From: Synechococcus sp. PL34863bin_39
GTDB lineage: Bacteria > Cyanobacteriota > Cyanobacteriia > PCC-6307 > Cyanobiaceae
Direction: 5' to 3'
NCBI GenBank assembly: GCA_011523155.1
Contig: WTHL01000296.1
Location: 1 to 8,119, forward strand
Length of the DNA stretch: 8,119 nucleotides
Made by a program: the position numbers and the translations under genes. This document shows positions 1 to 6,841 of this stretch, in pieces. Numbering within the stretch: position 1 is the stretch's first letter; each line of letters starts with the position of its first letter. The notes under the pieces were generated by a model. The model had not been told where the DNA came from. It saw nothing but the letters and a program-made list of their open reading frames with translations, and ran no database searches.

Positions 1-53
1 TAGGACACCTCCCTTTCACGGAGGCGACAGGGGTTCGAATCCCCTTGGGGGTA
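1..53 (+). tRNA. trnE: tRNA-Glu (anticodon UUC), 3' part, truncated by the window edge
   Basis: Seen directly: a five-pair anticodon stem (8-12 with 20-24) encloses the loop CTTTCAC, with anticodon TTC at 15-17. A five-pair T stem (29-33 with 41-45) encloses the canonical T loop TTCGAAT at 34-40. The 3' acceptor strand TGGGGGT lies at 46-52 with discriminator A at 53. The 5' acceptor strand and most of the D arm lie left of the window. CCA is not encoded, since the next bases are CTA, so it must be added after transcription. Besides translation, glutamyl-tRNA(Glu) feeds tetrapyrrole (chlorophyll, bilin, corrin) synthesis in cyanobacteria; that is family knowledge, not something shown here. 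Confidence 0.95.
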
Positions 54-80
54 CTAAATACACTCAATCAAGCAAGAGAG

Positions 81-109
81 CTTGGCCTTAAAACCAAGAC
101 TTTTATTAA
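81..109 (+). terminator. weak candidate terminator after tRNA-Glu
   Basis: CTTGG at 81-85 pairs with CCAAG at 94-98 across an 8-nt loop, followed by AC and a T-rich stretch (101-106). The stem has only five pairs, so this is a tentative rho-independent terminator for the tRNA transcript. It sits in the gap between the tRNA and the convergent gene ending at 123. A T8 run at 117-124 follows but has no strong plus-strand hairpin directly before it. Confidence 0.35.
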
Positions 110-122
110 AAAACTCTTTTTT

Positions 123-692
123 TTAGGCTTTAAAAGTTTCGAATCGCCGGTTCGCTTCTCTCTCCACAGAGAGAAGATTTGCACTGAGATCGCTTCGAAG
201 CCGCTGTTCAATCAGAGCGATCGGCATGCCCAGACATCCCTGAACCGTCAGGTCATAAAGAAGCGACGTCCCGTCAGGCAAAGACTGAAGCCGCCACGAC
301 CCCTCAAATCGCCTGAAGTCCCCTCTGAGCATCCGGAACTGCAGCAACCCCTCCGGACGGTGCTCTGTCAGCTCCAGCTCAACCTGGGCAGAGAATTTCA
401 AACCGAGAAGCTGCTGGCTTCCAACCTGTGCCAGACGAATGGTGTTTCCACACCTTTCAAGAACGTCGCTGCTGGCCAGATTGGGGATGAAGTCATTCAG
501 TCGGTCGTAATCCGTCAGAACCGACCAGAGCAGTTCAACCGACAATGGAGTGCGCAGCTGAACGGCAAGACGCCGCGTTCCCTGAGGCAGACGCTCCATC
601 GTCTGCTCGATCGTCTGACGGCGGGTCCCCAAGCAGGGACGACCAGACGCATGCGGTCGAGGTTGAACGGCTGCGGGGTCAGAGGACGCCAA
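123..692 (-). CDS. SRPBCC family protein (polyketide cyclase/dehydrase-like, START-fold)
   Basis: The 189-residue reading frame matches the SRPBCC (Bet v1/START-like) cyclase/dehydrase type found widely in cyanobacteria. The first strand and helix region is at about residues 40-62 (RRLAVQLRTPLS then LLWSVLTDYDRL), followed by FIPNL at 68-72. An alternating strand region with repeated glycines spans about 92-150, and a long amphipathic C-terminal helix about 155-187 would close the hydrophobic cavity. The fold usually binds lipids or other hydrophobic ligands; no substrate can be inferred, and I see no signal peptide or membrane segment. The start is uncertain. The longest frame begins with TTG at 692, just after an in-frame TAG and without a clear Shine-Dalgarno sequence. 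The first ATG is at 599 (residue 32) and would give 158 residues while keeping most of the domain. The gene is convergent with tRNA-Glu and divergent from petH. TAA stop at 123-125. Confidence 0.85.
   Translation of the reverse strand: MASSDPAAVQPRPHASGRPCLGTRRQTIEQTMERLPQGTRRLAVQLRTPLSVELLWSVLTDYDRLNDFIPNLASSDVLERCGNTIRLAQVGSQQLLGLKFSAQVELELTEHRPEGLLQFRMLRGDFRRFEGSWRLQSLPDGTSLLYDLTVQGCLGMPIALIEQRLRSDLSANLLSVEREANRRFETFKA
155..176. repeat. perfect 9-bp inverted repeat (hairpin) near the 3' end of the SRPBCC gene
   Basis: CTTCTCTCT at 155-163 is the exact reverse complement of AGAGAGAAG at 168-176, with a 4-nt loop (CCAC on plus, GTGG on minus). It lies inside the coding region, about 30 nt before the minus-strand stop codon. 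No T tract follows it immediately on the minus strand, so it does not read as a standard intrinsic terminator. It could slow 3' exonucleases on the mRNA; that is inference. Confidence 0.55.
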
Positions 693-821
693 AAGAAAGC
701 TCTAGGAGCGGCACAACACTATCGCCAATGACCTTAGGCAGGAGCAGAGGGAATCGACCCGCCGCCACGGCTTCCATTGCAGCAAGCGACAAAACCGCCC
801 ATCAGGCGTGGCCAATTTGCG

Positions 822-2047
<1,226 letters not shown>

Positions 2048-2078
2048 CCGTCGGCTCTCCCAACAATCCACTTCACCT

Positions 2079-2103
2079 GCCCGCCCTCATGGCGGGCTTT
2101 TTT
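2079..2103 (+). terminator. rho-independent terminator after petH
   Basis: GCCCGCC at 2079-2085 pairs perfectly with GGCGGGC at 2091-2097 around the loop CTCAT, and is followed directly by six T residues (2098-2103). This is a textbook intrinsic terminator 32 nt after the petH stop. It separates petH transcription from zwf. Confidence 0.92.
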
Positions 2104-2176
2104 GTGCCGTCTTATTTGTGCAGACAACGACAAAACATGGCGCAGAGGATGGTTGTGGATGTTTGTTGGCCGATTC

Positions 2177-2189
2177 CTGGTTAAACCAG
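2177..2189. promoter_or_regulatory. palindrome in the zwf leader, candidate operator or RNA element
   Basis: CTGGTTAAACCAG is symmetric about its central A (CTGGTT at 2177-2182, AACCAG at 2184-2189). It lies about 20 nt before the zwf ATG. A symmetric site here could be an operator half-site pair or a small leader hairpin near the ribosome-binding region. It does not match the NtcA consensus GTA-N8-TAC. No convincing -10/-35 pair is visible in the 105-bp gap (2104-2208). Confidence 0.4.
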
Positions 2190-2208
2190 CGTCAAAGCCT
2201 GGTGATCC

Positions 2209-3735
2209 ATGAGCACCACGACCACCACCAACCCCCTGAGGGTTGGCCTGCGCCAGGAGCGAGTGATTCCCGCTCAGTGTCTGGTGATCTTTGGGGCCAG
2301 TGGCGATCTGACCCATCGCAAACTCGTGCCGGCTCTGTTTGAGCTGTTTCTGCAGCGCAGGCTTCCCAGTGAGTTCGCTGTTCTGGGTTGTGCACGCAGG
2401 CCCTGGAGCGACGAAGACTTCCGCTCAAAGATGGCTGAAGCCATGCAAACCAGGGTTGAGGAGAACAGAGAGGCCTGGGAGCAGTTCTCGAGCGGGATGT
2501 TTTATGAACCTGTTGACCTTCAGCAGCCAGAGCACCTGGTGAAGCTCGGTGGCCGCCTGGAAGCCATTGACCGGCTCAGGGCGACCCGCAGCAATCGGAC
2601 TTTCTATCTCTCCGTCTCCCCGAAGTTCTACGGAAGCGGTTGCAGGGCCCTTGCTGACGCCGGACTCCTGCGCGATCCGGAGCGCAGCAGAGTTGTGATC
2701 GAAAAACCTTTTGGTCGCGACTACAGCAGTGCCCAGAGTCTCAACAAGGTGGTTCAAGCCTGTGGTCAGGAAAATCAGATCTTCCGGATCGACCACTACC
2801 TCGGCAAGGAAACCGTTCAGAACATCATGGTTCTGCGGTTTGCAAACACCATCTTTGAACCGCTGTGGAACCGCAACTACATCTCCAGTGTTCAGATCAC
2901 GGCGGCTGAGACGGTCGGTGTTGAAGAGCGCGCCGGGTATTACGAAGGCTCCGGAGCCCTGCGCGACATGGTGCAGAACCACCTGACCCAGATGCTGGCG
3001 ATCACAGCCATGGAGACACCGGGACGCTTCGATCCTGAGTCCATTCGCAGCGAGAAAGCCAAGGTGCTGCAGGCCGCGCGACTCGCGGATGAACTGGAAC
3101 CCTGGAACTGCTGCATCCGAGGCCAGTACGGAGGCGGCGGAACGCAGGCGACACCTCTGAAGGGCTACAGGGATGAACCCGGGGTGGATCCCAACAGCAC
3201 CACGGAGACCTACGTGGCGATGAAGCTGTTCATCGACAACTGGCGCTGGCAGGGCGTCCCTTTCTACGTTCGAACCGGCAAGCGATTGGCGAAACGGTTG
3301 AGTGAAGTGGTGCTCACGTTTCGTGAGGCTCCCGTCCACCTGTTTGATGCAGCAGGTGGGAGTCCAACAGCCAATCAGCTTGTCCTGCGGATCCAGCCGG
3401 ACGAAGGGGCTGAATTTCGTTTCGAGGTGAAATCTCCCGGATCAGGCATGCGAAGCCGACCTGTGGAGATGGAATTTTCCTACGACGAATCGTTTGGAGA
3501 ACCCTCTGACGAAGGCTATGTACGACTGCTCGCCGACGCCATGCTGGGCGATCCGACCCTGTTCACCCGCAGCGACGAGGTTGAGGCAGCCTGGCGGCTC
3601 TACACACCACTGCTGGAGCTGATCGAAGACAGCCCATGGCAACTGCCCATCCACCCCTACGAATCTCGTACCTGGGGACCGGCAGCCTCCGACGCCATGC
3701 TGGCTCGTGATGGCCTGCTCTGGCGACGGCCCTGA
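2209..3735 (+). CDS. zwf: glucose-6-phosphate 1-dehydrogenase
   Basis: This cytoplasmic enzyme oxidises glucose-6-phosphate to 6-phosphogluconolactone and makes NADPH, the entry step of the oxidative pentose phosphate pathway and the main dark NADPH source in cyanobacteria. The N-terminal Rossmann fold carries VIFGASGDLTHRKL (26-39), the NADP-binding fingerprint. VIEKPFGRD (163-171) follows, and RIDHYLGKETVQN (193-205) is the family active-site signature with its catalytic histidine and lysine. YVRTGKRL (353-360) belongs to the substrate/NADP region of the C-terminal domain. The length of 508 residues is normal. The start at 2209 places the fingerprint at the expected distance, but the Shine-Dalgarno sequence is poor. 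Six cysteines are present (24, 61, 145, 185, 301, 302). Cys185, just before the active-site motif, fits the conserved redox cysteine of cyanobacterial enzymes, while the position expected for the partner (LADAMLGD, residue 444) is Ala. opcA follows 61 nt downstream. Confidence 0.98.
   Translation: MSTTTTTNPLRVGLRQERVIPAQCLVIFGASGDLTHRKLVPALFELFLQRRLPSEFAVLGCARRPWSDEDFRSKMAEAMQTRVEENREAWEQFSSGMFYEPVDLQQPEHLVKLGGRLEAIDRLRATRSNRTFYLSVSPKFYGSGCRALADAGLLRDPERSRVVIEKPFGRDYSSAQSLNKVVQACGQENQIFRIDHYLGKETVQNIMVLRFANTIFEPLWNRNYISSVQITAAETVGVEERAGYYEGSGALRDMVQNHLTQMLAITAMETPGRFDPESIRSEKAKVLQAARLADELEPWNCCIRGQYGGGGTQATPLKGYRDEPGVDPNSTTETYVAMKLFIDNWRWQGVPFYVRTGKRLAKRLSEVVLTFREAPVHLFDAAGGSPTANQLVLRIQPDEGAEFRFEVKSPGSGMRSRPVEMEFSYDESFGEPSDEGYVRLLADAMLGDPTLFTRSDEVEAAWRLYTPLLELIEDSPWQLPIHPYESRTWGPAASDAMLARDGLLWRRP
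2228..2246 (+). repeat. perfect 7-bp hairpin in early zwf codons
   Basis: CCAACCC at 2228-2234 pairs with GGGTTGG at 2240-2246 around the 5-nt loop CCTGA. It begins 19 nt after the A of the ATG, at codons 7-13, within reach of the initiating ribosome. Its AACC and GGTT arms could also pair with the GGTT and AACC arms of the leader palindrome at 2177-2189, so alternative folds are possible. Any role in translation control is inference. Confidence 0.5.
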
Positions 3736-3761
3736 TTCTGAACCTTTTCCAACTCCCCGTT

Positions 3762-3830
3762 CTCACACCGTTCAGGCACCTCTTGCACGCGGACCCATGT
3801 CTCCTCAGCTCACACTTCAGACACCTCTTG
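3762..3830 (+). repeat. near-perfect direct repeat straddling the opcA start
   Basis: Positions 3762-3785 and 3809-3830 are copies of one sequence. Both begin CTCACAC and end CACCTCTTG; they differ by one substitution (G or A at 3776/3821) and a 2-nt indel (CG at 3769-3770, absent from copy 2). Copy 1 lies in the zwf-opcA gap and copy 2 in opcA codons 5-12. Over the shared 3' 15 nt the offset is 45 nt, an exact codon multiple. An inverted pair CTGAAC (3738-3743) and GTTCAG (3770-3775) also overlaps copy 1. Confidence 0.6.
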
Positions 3831-5080
3831 AGCTACCACCCGGCGAGGTTCCCGGCTATCTCGACCAGCTGTGGTCCAAGGATCAACCCAGCAACCTGGG
3901 GGCTCACACGTTCTGCCTGCTGGTCTGGCAACCGGCCTGGGTGGAGCAGCACCTTGTGCGTACGGGTCTGCTGACCGGTCCCGTCACAGGAATGCAGCGC
4001 AATGAGGTCATTGACGCTGCGCGCCGGATGATGGTCGACAGTGGTCTCCCCGCTGGCGTACCCCCCTTGGGAACGAAAGTTGGCGAGGCACTCGAAAAGC
4101 TGGATGGGCAACACCAATCCGAAGACCTGCGCGGTCAGCACATTGATGCATCGGTCAGTGAACTGCGGCCACGCCGCTTGATCACCCTGGCTCCCACCAC
4201 GGATCCAGAGCATCCGCTGGAGACGTTGGTTGCCGCCTACTGCCCTCTGCCTGAGGAAGGGGGGGGAACAGCAGCCTGCGGCGACGTGGTTGTGCTGCGG
4301 GGAGGGCTGCGATCTCTCAACGATGGGCTCAGCATTCTGCAGCCACTGCTGCCGGAGGAGCTGCCGGCATGGGTGTGGTGGAACGGAAGCCTTGATGAAG
4401 CACCCGAGCTTCTCGACGCGCTTGGAGTGTCTCCGCGACGCATCATCCTGGATTCGGCACTCGGCCAGGAACAGCACTGCCTGGCCGAGCTCAACACTCG
4501 TATTGCAACTGGCCAGTCGGTTAACGACCTGAACTGGCTGAGGCTGCGCAGCTGGCGAGAAACCTTGGCGATGGTGTTCGACCCGCCCGAACGGCGCGAT
4601 GCTCTCGGCCACGTGGTTCAGCTCGACATTGACGTCGAAGGGAACCATGCAGTGCAAGGGGCTCTTCTGGCCGCATGGATCGCGGATCGTCTTGGTTGGG
4701 TCCTGAAGGACCGGCACCGTGGGAGTGATGGAAGCATCACCGCGACTTTCAGCCGTGGTGATGGAGAAAGCGTCCGCTTTCATCTCGCACCCGTCCCGAT
4801 GGGAGAGCCAAGCATCCATCCTGGGCAGCTCGTCGGCCTGCGCATGATCAGCCAACCCATTGGGCACCCGCCAGCCTGTGTGATTCTCTGCGCGGAATCA
4901 GGCGGCTGCATGCGTCTCGAAGCTGGTGGCATGGCCAGCATGGAACTGATTGAAGAAGTTGTGCCTGTCCAGCACAACGCGGTCGAGGCCGATGTGGCAC
5001 GACTTCTGGAAGGAGGTCATGACAGCACCAACCCTCTCCTGGCAGCGGCAGCACCGTTAGCTGCCAAGCTGATGCAGTGA
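3797..5080 (+). CDS. opcA: OpcA, glucose-6-phosphate dehydrogenase assembly/activator protein
   Basis: OpcA binds Zwf and promotes its active oligomer, raising substrate affinity; it is a cytoplasmic protein of the OpcA_G6PD_assem family, found in cyanobacteria and actinobacteria and typically encoded next to zwf, as here. The ATG at 3797 gives 427 residues beginning MSPQLTLQTPLELPPGEVPGY. Recognisable stretches are GAHTFCLLVWQPAW (35-48), RPRRLITLAP (124-133), LPAWVWWNGSLDEAPE (189-204), RRIILDS (214-220) and the C-terminal PACVILCAESGGCMRLEAGG (359-378). Cys365 and Cys371, six apart, resemble a C-terminal pair I recall as thioredoxin-sensitive in Anabaena OpcA (Cys393/Cys399), so light/dark redox control is plausible. 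The frame is open upstream to GTG 3707 and ATG 3710, overlapping zwf, but the added residues look non-conserved. A G8 run lies at 4259-4266. No terminator separates it from zwf. Confidence 0.95.
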   Translation: MSPQLTLQTPLELPPGEVPGYLDQLWSKDQPSNLGAHTFCLLVWQPAWVEQHLVRTGLLTGPVTGMQRNEVIDAARRMMVDSGLPAGVPPLGTKVGEALEKLDGQHQSEDLRGQHIDASVSELRPRRLITLAPTTDPEHPLETLVAAYCPLPEEGGGTAACGDVVVLRGGLRSLNDGLSILQPLLPEELPAWVWWNGSLDEAPELLDALGVSPRRIILDSALGQEQHCLAELNTRIATGQSVNDLNWLRLRSWRETLAMVFDPPERRDALGHVVQLDIDVEGNHAVQGALLAAWIADRLGWVLKDRHRGSDGSITATFSRGDGESVRFHLAPVPMGEPSIHPGQLVGLRMISQPIGHPPACVILCAESGGCMRLEAGGMASMELIEEVVPVQHNAVEADVARLLEGGHDSTNPLLAAAAPLAAKLMQ

Positions 5081-5117
5081 TCCGCCGACGGCGGGACGAT
5101 GCCCCACGAGCCCGCCC

Positions 5118-6560
5118 ATGGCCTGCCTGATCGCTGCACCATCCAGTGGCAGCGGTAAGACGCTCGTGAGCCTCAGCCTGATCGCCTGGGCAAGGCAACA
5201 TCATCAGAGCATTCAGCCTTTCAAAGTTGGGCCTGACTACCTCGATCCACAGCTTCTCGGAACGGCGGCAGGCCGCCCCTGCCGAAACCTTGACCTGACG
5301 CTCTGCGGCCCGGAGTGGGTCCGTGACAGTTTTCACGGCCACGGCAACAAGGCGAAGCTCTGTCTGGTTGAAGGCGTCATGGGACTCTTTGACGGCATCG
5401 GACCGACCAGTGAAGGAAGCAGTGCGGAAGTGGCCAAGCTTCTGAAACTTCCGGTGGTGCTGGTGGTCGATGCAGGAGGACAGGCCCAGTCTCTGGCTGC
5501 GCTGGTACGGGGATTCCAACTGCACGATCCTGCACTGCACCTGGCTGGTGTTGTTCTGAACCGGGTGAGCACTCCACGGCATCGGCAGTTGATGCAGGAG
5601 GTTCTCGACGGCATCGGCGTCCCTCTCCTTGGATGCCTTCCCCGCAGTGATCAGCTGGATCTACCCAGCCGGCACCTCGGCCTCGCTCCCGCTCAGGAGC
5701 TGAGCGAGTTCCCCGAGCGACTGCGAGCCTGGGCGTCCCTGGCTGAACAGCATTTCGATCTCAAACGACTGCTGCCGCTGATGGGGAGTCCTGAGGCAGG
5801 AGAGGACCCTCTCGAGCAACGGCTTGCAACCAGCCCGGGCATGGAGGGGCTGGAGCGCATTCCTGTCGCGGTTGCACAGGATGAGGCCTTCCACTTCCGT
5901 TACCCGGAAATGCAGGACTGGCTGCACAGCCTCGCCATGCCTGTGCTGCCGTGGCGACCGCTGGCGAACGAGCCCATTCCGAATGAGGCGTGCGGGCTGA
6001 TCCTGCCCGGAGGCTTCCCGGAGCTCCACGCCGGTGCACTGAGCGACTGTGATCAGAGCCTGATCAGCTTGCAGCAATGGTTTGGCAGACGACCGATCTA
6101 TGCCGAATGCGGAGGCATGCTGCTTCTGGGTCAGAGCCTCGCCGACGACAGCGGCCAGTCCCATCCAATGGCGGGGCTCCTGCCTTTTCACGCCAGAAAA
6201 GGACGATTGCAGGTGGGCTACCGCGTCCTGACGGTGGCACAGGATGGTCTGCTGACACGCAGAAACGAACAATTCAGAGGTCATGAATTCCACCGTTGGG
6301 AGCTGACGCAGGAGAGTCCTGACAGCAGCAGCACGGATGGGTCCGTTGGCAATCTCCAAACCCTCTGGCAGGTTGAAGGGTGGCAGGTTGATCAAAGGAG
6401 AGAAGGATGGACACACCCAAACCTTCACGCCAGCTGGGTTCACCTGCACTGGGGCGGATGCTGGACGATCTCATGCCGATGGCGCGCCGCAGTCGAAACC
6501 GCGGCAGCGACGATCGCGGCCGGTTCGTCAAGCGCCAGAAACCGCGCCCGCAGCCGCTGA
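5118..6560 (+). CDS. cobB: cobyrinate a,c-diamide synthase (CbiA/CobB)
   Basis: It amidates the a and c side chains of cobyrinic acid with glutamine and ATP in cobalamin (in picocyanobacteria, pseudocobalamin) synthesis, in the cytoplasm. The N-terminal dethiobiotin synthetase-like ATPase domain carries the P-loop APSSGSGKT (7-15), FKVGPDYLDP (35-44) and VEGVMGLFDG (84-93). The C-terminal class-I-like glutamine amidotransferase domain carries LILPGGFPELHA (294-305), the nucleophile Cys331 in YAECGGMLLLG, GHEFHRWEL (388-396) and the terminal HASWVHLHW (437-445). The 480 residues are slightly long: after about residue 462 comes a low-complexity Ala/Ser/Arg tail overlapping the acylphosphatase gene. 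The start at 5118 puts the P-loop at the usual extreme N-terminus, though no good Shine-Dalgarno sequence is seen. It begins 37 nt after opcA. A 5-bp GC hairpin in the gap (5082-5094) lacks a T tract. No cobalamin riboswitch fits in so short a gap. Confidence 0.95.
   Translation: MACLIAAPSSGSGKTLVSLSLIAWARQHHQSIQPFKVGPDYLDPQLLGTAAGRPCRNLDLTLCGPEWVRDSFHGHGNKAKLCLVEGVMGLFDGIGPTSEGSSAEVAKLLKLPVVLVVDAGGQAQSLAALVRGFQLHDPALHLAGVVLNRVSTPRHRQLMQEVLDGIGVPLLGCLPRSDQLDLPSRHLGLAPAQELSEFPERLRAWASLAEQHFDLKRLLPLMGSPEAGEDPLEQRLATSPGMEGLERIPVAVAQDEAFHFRYPEMQDWLHSLAMPVLPWRPLANEPIPNEACGLILPGGFPELHAGALSDCDQSLISLQQWFGRRPIYAECGGMLLLGQSLADDSGQSHPMAGLLPFHARKGRLQVGYRVLTVAQDGLLTRRNEQFRGHEFHRWELTQESPDSSSTDGSVGNLQTLWQVEGWQVDQRREGWTHPNLHASWVHLHWGGCWTISCRWRAAVETAAATIAAGSSSARNRARSR
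6394..6400 (+). promoter_or_regulatory. strong Shine-Dalgarno sequence inside cobB for the acylphosphatase
   Basis: AAAGGAG at 6394-6400 precedes the ATG at 6407 by 6 nt and is the best Shine-Dalgarno match I noticed in this window. It lies within cobB coding sequence, in a different frame, and favours 6407 over the later in-frame ATGs at 6458, 6473, 6479 and 6578. Confidence 0.7.
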
Positions 6561-6829
6561 GTGAGCGCTGGCGGCTCATGGTGGAGGGAGATGTGCAAGG
6601 AGTGGGCTTTCGCAACGCCTGCTGTCGTCGCGCCGCAGAGCTGGGACTCAGTGGCTGGGTCCGCAACCTCAGCGATGGACGCGTCGAGATTCAGGCCGAA
6701 GGGCCCAGTTACCAACTCAACGAACTGCGGCTCTGGTCCGAACGAGGGCCGACATCAGCGAACGTCCGGCTCGTGCGCCTGAGCCAACTGCCGGTCACCG
6801 GTGACGACTGGTTTGAGATCAAGCACTAG
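6407..6829 (+). CDS. acyP: acylphosphatase with 57-residue basic N-terminal extension
   Basis: Acylphosphatases hydrolyse the carboxyl-phosphate bond of small molecules such as acetyl phosphate and carbamoyl phosphate. The alpha/beta domain occupies about residues 53-140. GDVQGVGFRN (61-70) holds the phosphate-binding Arg69, and GWVRNLSDGRVEIQAEG (83-99) holds the catalytic Asn87; both are intact. The usual protein is about 90 residues, while this frame gives 140. The added segment is rich in Arg and Lys (MARRSRNRG, GRFVKRQKPRPQP) and probably disordered. The 6407 start is chosen for its strong Shine-Dalgarno sequence and because the ATG at 6578 would cut into the first strand (ERWRLMVEG). 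The consequence is a 154-nt out-of-frame overlap with the end of cobB. If instead 6458 or 6479 is used, the overlap is 103 or 82 nt. The histidine phosphatase starts 12 nt after the stop. The physiological substrate is unknown. Confidence 0.9.
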   Translation: MDTPKPSRQLGSPALGRMLDDLMPMARRSRNRGSDDRGRFVKRQKPRPQPLSERWRLMVEGDVQGVGFRNACCRRAAELGLSGWVRNLSDGRVEIQAEGPSYQLNELRLWSERGPTSANVRLVRLSQLPVTGDDWFEIKH

Positions 6830-6841
6830 GCCGAGGCGACG

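Noticed and set aside
741..763. Stretch reminiscent of a tRNA T arm (minus) or a tmRNA 5' end (plus)
   Set aside because: The T loop and stem do not form properly and no matching acceptor, anticodon or tag-peptide region is found nearby.
2425..3339. 304-codon minus-strand frame opposite zwf
   Set aside because: The codon pattern follows zwf on the other strand; no domain is recognised.
3707..3796. Extended opcA start overlapping the zwf end
   Set aside because: The added 30 residues look like translated intergenic sequence and the upstream GTG/ATG lacks a ribosome-binding site; the MSPQ start fits the family better.
3833..4867. 344-codon minus-strand frame opposite opcA
   Set aside because: Long but antisense to a recognised gene; the product is rich in Gln, His and Cys without any motif.
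5082..5094. 5-bp GC hairpin between opcA and cobB as a terminator
   Set aside because: No T tract follows it and cobB starts 24 nt later, so it is not a convincing terminator.
5081..5117. Cobalamin riboswitch upstream of cobB
   Set aside because: The gap is only 37 nt, far too short for the riboswitch, and no B12-box-like sequence was noticed at the end of opcA.
5099..5158. 19-codon frame overlapping the cobB start as a leader peptide
   Set aside because: No regulatory codon run, no attenuator structure and no conservation evidence.
5661..6449. 262-codon minus-strand frame opposite cobB
   Set aside because: Antisense to the amidotransferase domain, with no motif of its own.
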